Part shown: positions 1-7,823 of the stretch, piece after piece
Layout: each line of letters opens with the position of its first letter
How positions within the stretch are numbered: the first letter of the stretch is position 1
Origin: Deltaproteobacteria bacterium
GTDB lineage: Bacteria; Desulfobacterota; Desulfobulbia; Desulfobulbales; Desulfurivibrionaceae
Direction of reading: 5' to 3'
DNA: 33,662 nt
Assembly: GCA_021811385.1 (NCBI GenBank)
Contig: JAJZPC010000024.1
Coordinates: 1-33,662, forward strand
The notes under the pieces: model-generated
Seen by the model: the letters and a program-made list of their open reading frames with translations, nothing else
Told to the model about the DNA's origin: nothing
Databases searched by the model: none
Translations under genes and position numbers: made by a program

Positions 1-95
1 GGGCAAGGGGGTGGGTGAAGGTGCCAACTAACCTCGCCCTGGGCAGAGTTCCCCCTCACCCCAACCCTCTCCCGCCAAGGGAGAGGGAGTCAAGC
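1..95. repeat. GC-rich intergenic repeat, copy 1 (left of hicAB)
   Basis: This non-coding stretch contains a G-rich segment (GGGGGTGGGTGAAGGTGC) followed by C-rich DNA and a short hairpin in which CCCTCTCCC pairs with GGGAGAGGG (70-88). The same arrangement in the same orientation occurs at about 745-872, on the other side of hicAB. This kind of sequence is common as dispersed intergenic repeats in high-GC proteobacteria. The left end is cut by the window edge. Confidence 0.6.
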
Positions 96-422
96 CTGCG
101 TCGCCTCTTTAATGACTTTTGCCGCCCACTGGTTAAGACTTTTACCTGCAAGCGCCGCAGCTCGTAACGCTGCGGCGTGTACCTCCGGCGGCACCCGCAA
201 CATAAGCTTGCCGGATGCCGGTTTCTGCGGTTCTCTCCCGATCTTTTCACAGGTTTCGATGTAGTCATCAACCGCTTCTGCAAAGGCGGCATGCAACTCT
301 TTTACTGTATCGGCATGAAACCCGACGATATCGTGGATGCCCGCTATATGGCCGACAAAGATATCATCGCGTTCGTCAAACTCAATCCGGGCCGCATATC
401 CCTTGTAGTTCATAGTGTTCAT
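90..422 (-). CDS. hicB: HicB-family antitoxin
   Basis: This 110-residue protein matches HicB antitoxins. The N-terminal half has the partial RNase H-like fold seen in the family (YKGYAARIEFDERDD, then a GFHADTVKEL segment and a helix with AEAVDDYIETCE). The C-terminal 40 residues look like a ribbon-helix-helix DNA-binding segment (LMLRVPPEVHAAALRAA, then GKSLNQW). HicB would neutralise HicA and repress the operon. Its ATG overlaps the hicA stop in an ATGA junction, so translation is probably coupled. An in-frame ATG nine bases downstream (413) is an alternative start. The 3' end runs into the flanking repeat. Confidence 0.9.
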   Translation of the reverse strand: MNTMNYKGYAARIEFDERDDIFVGHIAGIHDIVGFHADTVKELHAAFAEAVDDYIETCEKIGREPQKPASGKLMLRVPPEVHAAALRAAALAGKSLNQWAAKVIKEATQA

Positions 423-673
423 TCTTTTACCCCCGCCGCCAGAAGAAAGGCTCTGGCATCTTCAACCTGATAGGGCTTTGCATCCTTTGAAGGATGCGGC
501 CTGTGGAAGGTGCCAACCGTACTGTTGATTACAAACCGTACCCGAGAACCACGACCTTCGATGGTTTCCGCACCAAGCGCAACAAACAAAGCCTCGATAC
601 GGTTCCATTCCACGGTTTTACATGTCGGAACCGCCAAAATTGCCTCAAGCGTTTTTTTGTGCTTACTGTTCAT
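419..673 (-). CDS. hicA: HicA-family mRNA interferase toxin
   Basis: This 84-residue protein is the usual HicA size and lies directly upstream of hicB, the standard toxin-first order. HicA toxins have a double-stranded-RNA-binding-like fold and cleave mRNA. Visible features are the N-terminal helix (KHKKTLEAILA), the strand region GRGSRVRFVINS and the HRPHP motif near residue 58. The more familiar GSH motif reads GSR here; from memory, many proteobacterial HicA proteins carry GSRVRF plus FHRPHP, so I do not treat this as inactivation. The start is the only ATG. It lies about five bases from a probable -10 box, so the transcript may be leaderless. Confidence 0.9.
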   Translation of the reverse strand: MNSKHKKTLEAILAVPTCKTVEWNRIEALFVALGAETIEGRGSRVRFVINSTVGTFHRPHPSKDAKPYQVEDARAFLLAAGVKE

Positions 674-678
674 GTCTT

Positions 679-729
679 ATGATAGCGAAACATCGCTCAA
701 CATGCAATCATATTTTGATAGCACTATCA
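679..729 (-). promoter_or_regulatory. Probable hicAB promoter with palindromic operator candidates
   Basis: On the minus strand TTGCAT (702-707) is followed after 17 bases by TATCAT (679-684), a reasonable sigma-70 promoter. The -10 box ends five bases before the hicA ATG, so transcription should begin at or next to the start codon. A perfect 14-bp palindrome, TGATAGCACTATCA, lies at 716-729, and its half-site recurs as TGATAGC next to the -10. These are plausible HicB operators by analogy with autoregulated hicAB operons. The operator role is inferred. Confidence 0.5.
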
Positions 730-744
730 GAAAAAGCGGGAGGA

Positions 745-872
745 CGACTCCCCTCCCTCAACGGGAGGGGCAGGGGGTGGGTGAAGGTGCAGACCTGCCT
801 CACGTTTCGCGACCTCCCCCTCACCCCGCCCCTCTCCCGCAGGTAAGCGTAGACTCCGGGGGGAGAGGGAGT
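745..872. repeat. GC-rich intergenic repeat, copy 2 (right of hicAB)
   Basis: This is a second copy of the repeat at 1-95, in the same orientation: the GGGGGTGGGTGAAGGTGC segment is at 773-790 and the CCCCTCACCCC and CCTCTCCC parts follow. Unlike copy 1, the terminal hairpin is interrupted by about 17 bases containing AGGTAAGCGTAGACTCC. Together the two copies bracket hicAB. Confidence 0.6.
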
Positions 873-902
873 CTTTCTATAAACTCCACCTTGCTTCCCC
901 AC

Positions 903-941
903 AAAAAAACCGGCGGTTCGGAATATTCCGAACCGCCGGTT
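903..941 (-). terminator. Rho-independent terminator after the HAF-repeat gene
   Basis: A perfect 34-bp palindrome (908-941, centred on GAATATTC) is followed on the minus strand by seven T residues (909-903). It lies about 70 bases past the stop of the HAF-repeat gene and is part of the duplicated hook-gene tail. Confidence 0.85.
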
Positions 942-990
942 CAGGCAGGAGACCTGGGGTGTGACTATTACCGCTTGATGTTGATCAAAT
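903..990 (-). repeat. 88-bp direct repeat A: duplicated flgE tail plus terminator
   Basis: This segment aligns without gaps to 2293-2380 with, by my count, 12 mismatches in 88 positions. It contains a terminator hairpin and, at 970-990, the codons for LINIKR and a stop, the exact C-terminus of the FlgE hook protein encoded further right. Similarity continues weakly for about ten bases beyond 990. No other hook-gene sequence is visible here, so this is a relic fragment. Confidence 0.85.
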
Positions 991-1008
991 AAACCAGCAC
1001 CCCCACAC

Positions 1009-2106
1009 CTACTGGACTACTGGCGTCAACAGAAACGCATGTGACTTGTCGCCAATCGTGCCCACCCCAACGATCTGCCCCATGTCATTAATGGCATTTG
1101 CGTCAACCAACTTCAAACTTGATCCCGGTGCGATCAGGCTGTTCAGGTCAATCATGACGCCTCCATCCCAAAGGACGGCGATGTTGTTGTTTGCCCCAGG
1201 GATACTACCGGCAAACCCTACTATCTGGCCCACGTTGTTGATGCCGTACGCACTGCTACGCGTGACGCCCGGAAGGGTAGCGAGGTCATTCATGGTGCCA
1301 TCAGCCCAAAGAATGGCATGCGTGGTGCCTAAAGCGTCAACGGCCGACCCCACCACCTGCCCCGCGTTGTTGATGCATCTTGCCTCGCTAATAGTGCTAC
1401 GACTAAGCGTGCTCCCCGGGAGAACACCAAGGTCGGTCATGCCCTCGAGTCCATTCCATAGTACCGCGTGCTGAACACTGGTATCGTTGGGCAGATTGGA
1501 GCTGCCCACCACCTGGCCCGCATTGTTGATACTGGTAGCCGAACTGTGCCCGCTAATCCCGTACCAGTTCCCCAGATTAGTTCCTGCGTATTGACCAGAC
1601 AAAATGTATGCATGAGTATAGGGGCCCGACCAAAATTTAACCGTCCCAACCGCCTGGCCCGCATCGTTGATGGCACAAGCACCGCTAGACGACTTGCCGG
1701 CCCTGCCCCCAGGGCCTATATCAGTCATGACGCCATTTTTCCAGAGAAAGGCGTGAACCGTGAGGAGATTGGGGTTGGTAAAGTAGGTCCAAGAGTCTCC
1801 CACCACTTGACCCACATTGTTAATGGCATAGGCCCTGCTGTACTTGCCTCCAAATAGGGTACCGAGGTCGGTCATCGTACCATTCTGCCAGAGGAAGCCA
1901 TGCCGTACGGCCCAGTTAGCGTCATAGGTATGCCCAACCACCTGGCCCGCGTTGTTAATGCCGGCAGCGGCACTATGCGTGCCCCCCATAGTACCAAGAT
2001 CGGTTAACGTGTAGCGCACCTCCGCATGCGCTGGACCAGCGACAAATGCGACTACCACCCACATTGCAAAAACCAGATAACAGAACAGACCGTTTTTTTT
2101 CTCCAT
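1009..2106 (-). CDS. Secreted HAF-repeat (probable extracellular repeat) protein
   Basis: The predicted 365-residue protein starts with a clear signal peptide (MEKKNGLFCYLVFAMWVVVAFVAG, cleavage probably after AHA at residue 28). It then has seven repeats of about 45 residues marked by INNAGQVVG-type motifs, with alternating HAFLW.NG and MTDLGTL segments. These are the hallmarks of the HAF family of extracellular repeat proteins, whose function is unknown; a beta-propeller-like fold is my inference. The chosen ATG (2106) has a GGGGGGG stretch six bases upstream; an ATG at 2184 in the same frame would bury the signal peptide. There is no C-terminal sorting motif. The gene is bounded by duplicated hook-gene tails. 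Confidence 0.8.
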   Translation of the reverse strand: MEKKNGLFCYLVFAMWVVVAFVAGPAHAEVRYTLTDLGTMGGTHSAAAGINNAGQVVGHTYDANWAVRHGFLWQNGTMTDLGTLFGGKYSRAYAINNVGQVVGDSWTYFTNPNLLTVHAFLWKNGVMTDIGPGGRAGKSSSGACAINDAGQAVGTVKFWSGPYTHAYILSGQYAGTNLGNWYGISGHSSATSINNAGQVVGSSNLPNDTSVQHAVLWNGLEGMTDLGVLPGSTLSRSTISEARCINNAGQVVGSAVDALGTTHAILWADGTMNDLATLPGVTRSSAYGINNVGQIVGFAGSIPGANNNIAVLWDGGVMIDLNSLIAPGSSLKLVDANAINDMGQIVGVGTIGDKSHAFLLTPVVQ

Positions 2107-2291
2107 TCGCATCCCCCCCATCAGATCGTTAGTTACGGTGCAGATAACGCGGCGTGCCCCACCCCTGCCACAATTCGCCACCATCCATGGTGTACATCTG
2201 TACCCAAAATCGCCTTTACGAAAAACCTACCCGACAAAAGGAGCGCAAGCAAGACAAAATATCAGACGCGCTTGAGCCTGTCAAAAAAACC

Positions 2292-2330
2292 AAAAAAAAC
2301 CGGCGGCCCGGAATATTCCGAACCGCCGGC
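2292..2330 (-). terminator. Rho-independent terminator of fliK-flgD-flgE
   Basis: The hairpin CCGGCGG..CGGAAT/ATTCCG..CCGCCGG (2300-2329) is followed on the minus strand by eight T residues. Two arm positions form U-G pairs in the transcript. It lies about 28 bases after the flgE stop codon. Confidence 0.85.
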
Positions 2331-2380
2331 TAAGGCAGGAGACTTGGGCTAAAAAGCTTACCGCTTGATGTTGATCAAAT
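2293..2380 (-). repeat. 88-bp direct repeat B: native flgE tail plus terminator
   Basis: This is the partner of the repeat at 903-990, 1390 bp away in the same orientation. Here the LINIKR-stop codons are the real end of flgE and the hairpin is its terminator. The interval 2107-2291 between the HAF gene and this repeat has no gene that I can support. Confidence 0.85.
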
Positions 2381-4793
2381 CCGCCAGCATCTCGTCGGTG
2401 GTGGTAATGATCTTGGAGTTGGCCTGGAATCCGCGCTGGGTGGTGATCAGCTTGACGAACTCCGCGCCCAGATCGACGTTGGACTGTTCCAGCGAGTTGG
2501 GCGAGATCGTGCCCAGGCCGTTGGTTGCAGGCGGACCGGTGATGGGTGCGCCGGACTCACTGGTTTCCCGGAAGATATTGCCGCCCTCCTTGCTGAGCCC
2601 GGCCAGGTTGTTGAAGCTGGCCAGCGCCACCTGGGCCCTTTCCAGAACCTGTCCGTTGGAGTAGTTGCCGGTGATGACCCCGTCGGTATCCACGGAAACC
2701 GACTGCAAAAAGCCCGCGGCAAACCCGTTCTGATCCTGAAAGATGGTGGTGGAGCTGTTGGCGTACTGGGTGGTGGACAGCGCCTCGGTGCTGAAATTGA
2801 TGCTCATCGTGTCCCCGACCAGACTGCCATCCTCGCCGCTGGCATCGGCGGCAATGGTGGTGAATGTTGCTGCACCAAAAGGAGATGCGTTATCAAGAGG
2901 TGCCCCCACCGGAAAATCAGGATTTGTTATCGAGGTGATTTCCAGCTGGCTGTGATACCCGGTGGCGGCAACCTCATCGGCCACCCGGTCGGTGAGCACC
3001 AGACGCCCCGCGCCATCAACGGACGCTTCGGCTTGAAACGTATCTTCCAGCCAGGTAAGCAGATCCTGCATGGTGGGAGGACTGTTGGGTGTGGTGAGGG
3101 GCGGGCCAAAGTTGGTACCCACCGTAAAAGTTGCGGCAACAACCGGTGTGCCATCTCCACGAAATCCGTCAAAAGTCAGAACATCCGTAGCAGTGAGGGC
3201 GACCCCCGCACTGTCGAACACGCTGGTCAATGGCGTACTGTCATTGATTGGCGTTGAGCCACCAGAAGTAGTCACAGCCCGGGCCGTGGAGACCACCTGC
3301 TGTTTCGCGGTGGTGATATTAAAGGTATTGGTGGTGGCGTCGCTGACGCCAAAGGGATTCACCCCGGCGCTGAAGGTAAAGGTGGTCACGGCCAGGCCGC
3401 TGGCGCCGCCGGTGGCATCGGTCATCTTGATCCGCCCCATGGCGTCGATGGTGGAAGTGACATTGAAGGTGGTATCCAGGACATCGAGCAGATCCTGAAT
3501 CTTGTCGGTGGCGGCAAGGGTATAGGTGCTGTTCACCGCGGCCCCGCTGTTATCATAGCCGGCAAAGGTCACCACCGCCGGAGTACCGGTGTCGACCAGG
3601 GTGCCGGCGCTGTCATACACCGTATTCCAGAGGGTTTCCTTGGTGATGGGCGTCGAGGTTCCGGCGGTGGCATAGGCTGCGCCACCGCTGACCAGAATCT
3701 GACTGACTGCGGTGGCCTGACCGCTGTACCGGGCGCCGAGATTGAGCTCGATCATCTGGTTGGTCGTAGCGCCGGTGAAGTTCGCGGCAAAGGAGTAGTA
3801 CTGGTCCGTATTGCCCAAGGTAAGCAGATTGGTGCTCTGGGCCGGGTCCACCTCGGCGTCGGGCGGCACGTTCCAGGCGGTGATATTGCTGATGGCACCG
3901 GAGGTGGAGAAATCCAGCACCCCATAGAGCAGGGCGCCGGCGCCCTTGTGGTTCTGGTAGTTGTAGGTGGTATCCGGGGTGTAGATGGAAGCCTCGTCGT
4001 TGGTGCCGTCCAGGGCGCCGGTGGTATCACGGCCGGTGGTCAGCATCCGGTTGTCCTCGCTGGGTTCGCAGGTGACCAGAAACTCCCACTGGTTATCCTC
4101 GGTGGTGCGGTCGAAATAGACGGTGAGGTCATGGCTCGCACCCACGGAGTCATACACCTTGATGGCGGTGGTGTACTCATAGGCCGCGGCGTCGATGGGA
4201 GAGGCGGGCACGGGCAGCGCGGGGTTGGTGCCGTTCCAGGCGTCGAACAGACGCTGCTCGGTGGTTTCATTGTTCTTCCGGGAATCCACGTTGGCTATGA
4301 CCTGGATACCGGTGGTTGCAACCGGGGGGGTGGTCTTGCCGAGATTGATGTCGCCGATGGTGCCCTGCCGCTCGCCGGAGGTGGTGTCCAAGGTCCACCC
4401 CTGGACAAAGTTGCCGGTGGGATTGACCAGATAGCCTTCCTTGTCGAACCGGAATTCTCCTGCCCGGGTGTACATATCCGCCTCGGCGCTGCCTGAGGCC
4501 CGCAGCATGAAGAAGCCCTGGCCGCCGATGGCCAGATCGGTGGCGGTGGAGGTGGACTCGAACGAGCCCTGGGCAAAGATGCCGTCGATGGTGGTCATGG
4601 TCACACCGCGTCCGACCTGGGCCGCGCCCGCGGCAGTGGCCACGCTCTGGGACAGTACATCCTGGAAGGTGGCTCGGCTTGATTTGAAGGCGATGGTGTT
4701 GACGTTGGAAACGTTATCACCCAAAACGCTCATGGCGTTGCCCATGGTGCTGAGACCACTGATACTTGCGTACAACGAACTTGAAACACCCAT
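2358..4793 (-). CDS. flgE: Flagellar hook protein FlgE, long form
   Basis: The 811-residue product is a hook protein, about twice the length of E. coli FlgE. The N-terminus (GVSSSLYASISGLSTMGNAMSVL... to about residue 100) has the rod/hook signature with DNVSNVNTIAFK. The C-terminus (about 762-811) has the conserved SNVDLGAEFVKLITTQRGFQAN segment and ends LINIKR. The extra length lies in the surface-exposed middle. Residues about 378-482 and 511-640 look like two copies of one insertion domain: each has STPI, then a VYDSAG/VFDSAG segment, VTFAGYD/LTFDGFR, a QDLL..L..TF stretch, a D..GR...TD strand and a terminal NPFG/SPFG. A strong Shine-Dalgarno (AGGAGGT, six bases before ATG) fixes the start. 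It is last in the fliK-flgD-flgE unit. Confidence 0.96.
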   Translation of the reverse strand: MGVSSSLYASISGLSTMGNAMSVLGDNVSNVNTIAFKSSRATFQDVLSQSVATAAGAAQVGRGVTMTTIDGIFAQGSFESTSTATDLAIGGQGFFMLRASGSAEADMYTRAGEFRFDKEGYLVNPTGNFVQGWTLDTTSGERQGTIGDINLGKTTPPVATTGIQVIANVDSRKNNETTEQRLFDAWNGTNPALPVPASPIDAAAYEYTTAIKVYDSVGASHDLTVYFDRTTEDNQWEFLVTCEPSEDNRMLTTGRDTTGALDGTNDEASIYTPDTTYNYQNHKGAGALLYGVLDFSTSGAISNITAWNVPPDAEVDPAQSTNLLTLGNTDQYYSFAANFTGATTNQMIELNLGARYSGQATAVSQILVSGGAAYATAGTSTPITKETLWNTVYDSAGTLVDTGTPAVVTFAGYDNSGAAVNSTYTLAATDKIQDLLDVLDTTFNVTSTIDAMGRIKMTDATGGASGLAVTTFTFSAGVNPFGVSDATTNTFNITTAKQQVVSTARAVTTSGGSTPINDSTPLTSVFDSAGVALTATDVLTFDGFRGDGTPVVAATFTVGTNFGPPLTTPNSPPTMQDLLTWLEDTFQAEASVDGAGRLVLTDRVADEVAATGYHSQLEITSITNPDFPVGAPLDNASPFGAATFTTIAADASGEDGSLVGDTMSINFSTEALSTTQYANSSTTIFQDQNGFAAGFLQSVSVDTDGVITGNYSNGQVLERAQVALASFNNLAGLSKEGGNIFRETSESGAPITGPPATNGLGTISPNSLEQSNVDLGAEFVKLITTQRGFQANSKIITTTDEMLADLINIKR

Positions 4794-4835
4794 GTCCCTA
4801 CCTCCTGTTTCCTTGCTCTCTGATTTTACCCGGCA

Positions 4836-5504
4836 TCACTGAACTACCAGGATATCGCCGACATTCATCGTTACAGTCTTATCCACCGTTACCTGGGCCA
4901 CGCCGCCGTCGAAATTCACGCCGGTGACCTTCCCGGTTGTCCGGTAATCAACATCAACCTCCTGCCCCAGGGCATTCATGGCCTTGACAACGTAGGTGTA
5001 CTGTCCATCAGGCACCACCGTGCCGCTGGGGGTTTTCGCATCCCAACTCAACTCGTGCACGCCGGAGGCGGCATACCCGAGATCCGCCGTATCCACCATG
5101 CGGCCTGCCGCATCGTAAATCTCCACCTTGCAGGAATCAGCGGCGTCAGCCAGGGTGTACTCGGTGGTGGAAACAGCACCCGCCACCACGCCCATGGTGT
5201 TGCCGGTCCCCTGCACCTCCTTGCCGATCAGGGTCAGAAGCTGGAGATTGTTCTGCGAGGTCTGGTACTCAAGCAGTTTCTCCATGTTGTCGGACATCTT
5301 CATGGTGGCTTCCATATTGGAAAACTGGGCGAGCTGGGAAGCCATTTCCGTGCTGTCCATGGGCTCCAACGGATCCTGATGCTGCATCTGGGTGATGAAC
5401 AGGGTCATGAAATCGCTGCGATCCAGGGTTTTCTTGCCCACGGTCTTCATGGTCGTGGTGTCCTGGGTGGGCAGGGTCGCGGTGGTGCTTGCTGTGGTGG
5501 TCAT
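4836..5504 (-). CDS. flgD: Flagellar hook assembly scaffold protein FlgD
   Basis: This 222-residue protein has the FlgD N-terminal signature (residues about 27-70: DRSDFMTLFITQMQHQDPLEP followed by MASQLAQFSNMEA). The second half is an Ig/tudor-like beta region, with a FlgD Ig motif around DAAGRMVDTADLG and a WDAKTPSGTVVPDGQYTY stretch. FlgD caps the growing hook and is needed for FlgE polymerisation. The gene lies between fliK and flgE, which fits one hook-building transcript. A GAGGA Shine-Dalgarno precedes the ATG, and the gap from the fliK stop is 20 bases. Confidence 0.95.
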   Translation of the reverse strand: MTTTASTTATLPTQDTTTMKTVGKKTLDRSDFMTLFITQMQHQDPLEPMDSTEMASQLAQFSNMEATMKMSDNMEKLLEYQTSQNNLQLLTLIGKEVQGTGNTMGVVAGAVSTTEYTLADAADSCKVEIYDAAGRMVDTADLGYAASGVHELSWDAKTPSGTVVPDGQYTYVVKAMNALGQEVDVDYRTTGKVTGVNFDGGVAQVTVDKTVTMNVGDILVVQ

Positions 5505-5524
5505 GATTTTTTCCTCGCTCGTTC

Positions 5525-7318
5525 TCAGGCAAACAGATCAACGCCGTTTTCACGGCCAATTCCGGGCTGCGCCCGCTGATAAAGAATATCCTCGGGCAGA
5601 TCCGCCAGGGTTGTCCTCCGCTGGCCCGCTCCTTTTTCCAGCGAAGCCGCCTGGAACTGCTGCCAGGCTTCGTTGCCGCCATTATCCTTGTTCAAGGAGA
5701 CCATGCATTCGCCCAGGGTGAACCCCTGTTTTTCCATGTTTTCCTTGAACTGCTCCAGATTGCTTTCCAGCACCTCCTTCACCTTGGAATTCTCCATGGC
5801 AAAGGATACCGCCACCTGATTGTCGCGCACCGTCATCTCCACCTTGACCTCGCCCAATTCCTTGGGATAGAGCTTGAGGACCAGATGATGCTCCTGGTTG
5901 CGCAACCCCTGGAGCACGCCCTGGGAAAGCTGGGCGAAACTGTGCTGCTGGAGACCGTGGGGCAGGTTGGGGATATGCACAAAAGGCCGTGCCGCCTGGC
6001 TGGAAGCATCGGCGGCGACAGCCTCACCCTTGGCCGCGACAGCGGTTTCGGGCTGAAAAACAGTGCTGTTGTTCTCGGAAAAAAGTTCCCCACTGGCAAG
6101 GGCGCCCTTCCCGTCTTTTGCCGGCTGGCCGTCCCGGTCCATGGCAAGAACCGGTTCGGCGGTTTCCCCGTCAAGCAACGGTGCCGCGTCCGCATCCTGG
6201 GCGGAAAAAAGATCCTCCGTCTGGTCCAGCTTCTTCTCCAGGGCCACATCCGCGGCAATTCCCTTCTGCACCTTGACCTTGGAGAGATCCACGCTTTCCA
6301 TGAGTTTCTCAAAAACGGAAACCACCGCGCCCTGCACAGCGGCGGAGAGGCTCGGTCCCTTGGTTTCAAAACCGGACTTGGTCAATACCTCCTGGAGATC
6401 GGCGAGAAAGGAAACCGGATCCGCCTGCAATCTATTGGCTTTCACCTCGTGAACGGCCTGTTCCAGCATATTTTTCAGGCGATCCAGGGTAAGGGTCACC
6501 GGGGGGCCTGTCTCGACCAGACCTTCAATCTCCGGCAGCCGTTCGGGCAACAGGGCGCGCTGCAACTGCTGGGAAACCCCGGCATTGGCAAGAATATCCT
6601 GCAACTGCTCCGCTTCCGCCGCGGTGATGTCGGTAATTCCTTGCCCAGGCAGTTCCTTTAATCCGGCAAGCAGTTTTTGCAGGTCGAGGGTGTTGTCCCC
6701 CCGCACCGCCGCCTCGCTGATCCGGCTCACTTCGGGAACAGGCACGCCAAGGCGCTCAAGAAAGCTCTGCAGAAGCGGCAGATCGGTTTCCGGCGCGGTC
6801 ACGGGCACTTCATCCTGCAAGTTTTGAAAATGACGGGACAACGAGGAAAGAAAATCCGCCAGATTCAGCTTGCCGTCCTGATTTTTCATTTTTTCCATGA
6901 GCGTGGCCAGCTGGCTTTCGCTCATGCCGGCATCCGTGGCGATCTTCCGAAGCAACTCGGGATCGGGCACCGGGAATGACCATTCACCAGGCCCCAGCTT
7001 TTGGTCTCCCGCGTTCTTCTGGAGATCCTGAACAAACTGTCCCAGCAGAGCGGCCATGGTGGTGACCGACTCCTCTGTCCCTTCCTTCCGTGCAGAGGCG
7101 GCCGCGGACCCCTTCCGCTCAGCGGCGGAAGCAGCGGTCCCCTTGCCTTTTTGCATGCCGAGCAGATTGTTCTTGCCCCTCCGTTCCGTGGCCATCTTCT
7201 TTTCCATATAGTCGGAAAAGTTCGAACCGGCTTTCTTGCCGGCTGGGGTCTTCACTTCAACCGCCGCCGCTACCTGGGACTTGGGGGCCTGCACAACAGG
7301 GATCATGAGTGCGTCCAC
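5525..7318 (-). CDS. fliK: Flagellar hook-length control protein FliK
   Basis: The product (597 residues) measures hook length and switches export specificity. The C-terminal 110 residues hold the conserved Flg_hook domain, with LVLKLYPKELGEVKVEM followed by VAVSFAMENSKVKEVLESNLEQFKENMEKQGF. The rest is long, low in conservation and rich in Ala, Gln and Glu, as usual for FliK. I chose the GTG at 7318 because GAGGAG lies six bases upstream and because a sigma-54 promoter at 7393-7408 would start transcription near 7382. The in-frame ATG at 7384 would then have no leader. It leads the fliK-flgD-flgE unit. Confidence 0.9.
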   Translation of the reverse strand: MDALMIPVVQAPKSQVAAAVEVKTPAGKKAGSNFSDYMEKKMATERRGKNNLLGMQKGKGTAASAAERKGSAAASARKEGTEESVTTMAALLGQFVQDLQKNAGDQKLGPGEWSFPVPDPELLRKIATDAGMSESQLATLMEKMKNQDGKLNLADFLSSLSRHFQNLQDEVPVTAPETDLPLLQSFLERLGVPVPEVSRISEAAVRGDNTLDLQKLLAGLKELPGQGITDITAAEAEQLQDILANAGVSQQLQRALLPERLPEIEGLVETGPPVTLTLDRLKNMLEQAVHEVKANRLQADPVSFLADLQEVLTKSGFETKGPSLSAAVQGAVVSVFEKLMESVDLSKVKVQKGIAADVALEKKLDQTEDLFSAQDADAAPLLDGETAEPVLAMDRDGQPAKDGKGALASGELFSENNSTVFQPETAVAAKGEAVAADASSQAARPFVHIPNLPHGLQQHSFAQLSQGVLQGLRNQEHHLVLKLYPKELGEVKVEMTVRDNQVAVSFAMENSKVKEVLESNLEQFKENMEKQGFTLGECMVSLNKDNGGNEAWQQFQAASLEKGAGQRRTTLADLPEDILYQRAQPGIGRENGVDLFA

Positions 7319-7392
7319 GGAAAACTCCTCGCTGTATGATTGATCTCTTCTTCCCTTCGCGCCCGGTTGGAACGCGCTTGCCAATCAGCAAA

Positions 7393-7408
7393 AGCAAAAG
7401 GTGTGCCA
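7393..7408 (-). promoter_or_regulatory. Sigma-54 promoter of fliK-flgD-flgE
   Basis: The minus strand reads TGGCAC-ACCTT-TTGCT, a full match to the -24 element and a good -12 element, with the GG and GC pairs at the required spacing. Transcription should start near 7382, giving a leader of roughly 64 bases before the fliK GTG. The NtrC-type regulators encoded at 15-21 kb are the likely activators; this link is inferred. Confidence 0.85.
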
Positions 7409-7599
7409 CGCCAAAATCACACAAACATAAAATCAATATAACACTGAATAAACAAAGAGTTAAACAACACGACAAAATAGAGACACACACCGAAATGAAC
7501 CCCATGAGCCGCAAGGGAGGAAAAGAATTCCCCCATGCAAAACAGACCAGAGGAAGAGAAAGCAGGGTTGGGCAAGAATTGCCGGGAGATGCACTGAAT

Positions 7600-7626
7600 C
7601 CCCCTCCCCACTTGCGGGGGAGGAGG
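7600..7626. repeat. Short C-rich/G-rich hairpin of the intergenic repeat type
   Basis: CCCCCTCCCC and GGGGGAGG flank ACTTGC within the 0.5-kb gap between fliK and motE. It resembles the hairpin part of the repeats beside hicAB. The rest of 7409-7663 shows no gene. Confidence 0.4.
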
Positions 7627-7663
7627 AAAATGATGCTATTCTTCCAGAAAAAATATACAAGAA

Positions 7664-7768
7664 CCCTTCGACAAGCTCAGGGTGAACGGTTGTTATCTTG
7701 AAACCATCGACCTTTTCCGTTCGTGGTGCTCCCTTCGACTTCGCTCAGGAGAGCCCTGTCGAACCACA
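7664..7768. repeat. Palindromic CCCTTCGACAAGCTCAGGG intergenic repeat
   Basis: The left arm CCCTTCGACAAGCTCAGGG followed by TGAACGG is matched by an inverted, partly degenerate arm (CCGTTCGTGGTGCTC and then CTCAGGAGAGCCCTGTCGAACCAC). A better preserved copy lies at 32687-32762. From memory this core is a widespread dispersed intergenic palindrome in many bacterial genomes. It lies between the motE terminator and the fliK promoter. Confidence 0.75.
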
Positions 7769-7823
7769 AGCAAGGCTTTTGCAGGAGCCTCCAACACATA
7801 TTGTTGTCCGCCAACATCCCAGA

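Noticed and set aside
2266-2284. Possible decayed piece of the CCCTTCGAC-type repeat (GCTTGAGCCTGTC)
   Set aside because: Only about 12 bases match, too little to separate from chance.
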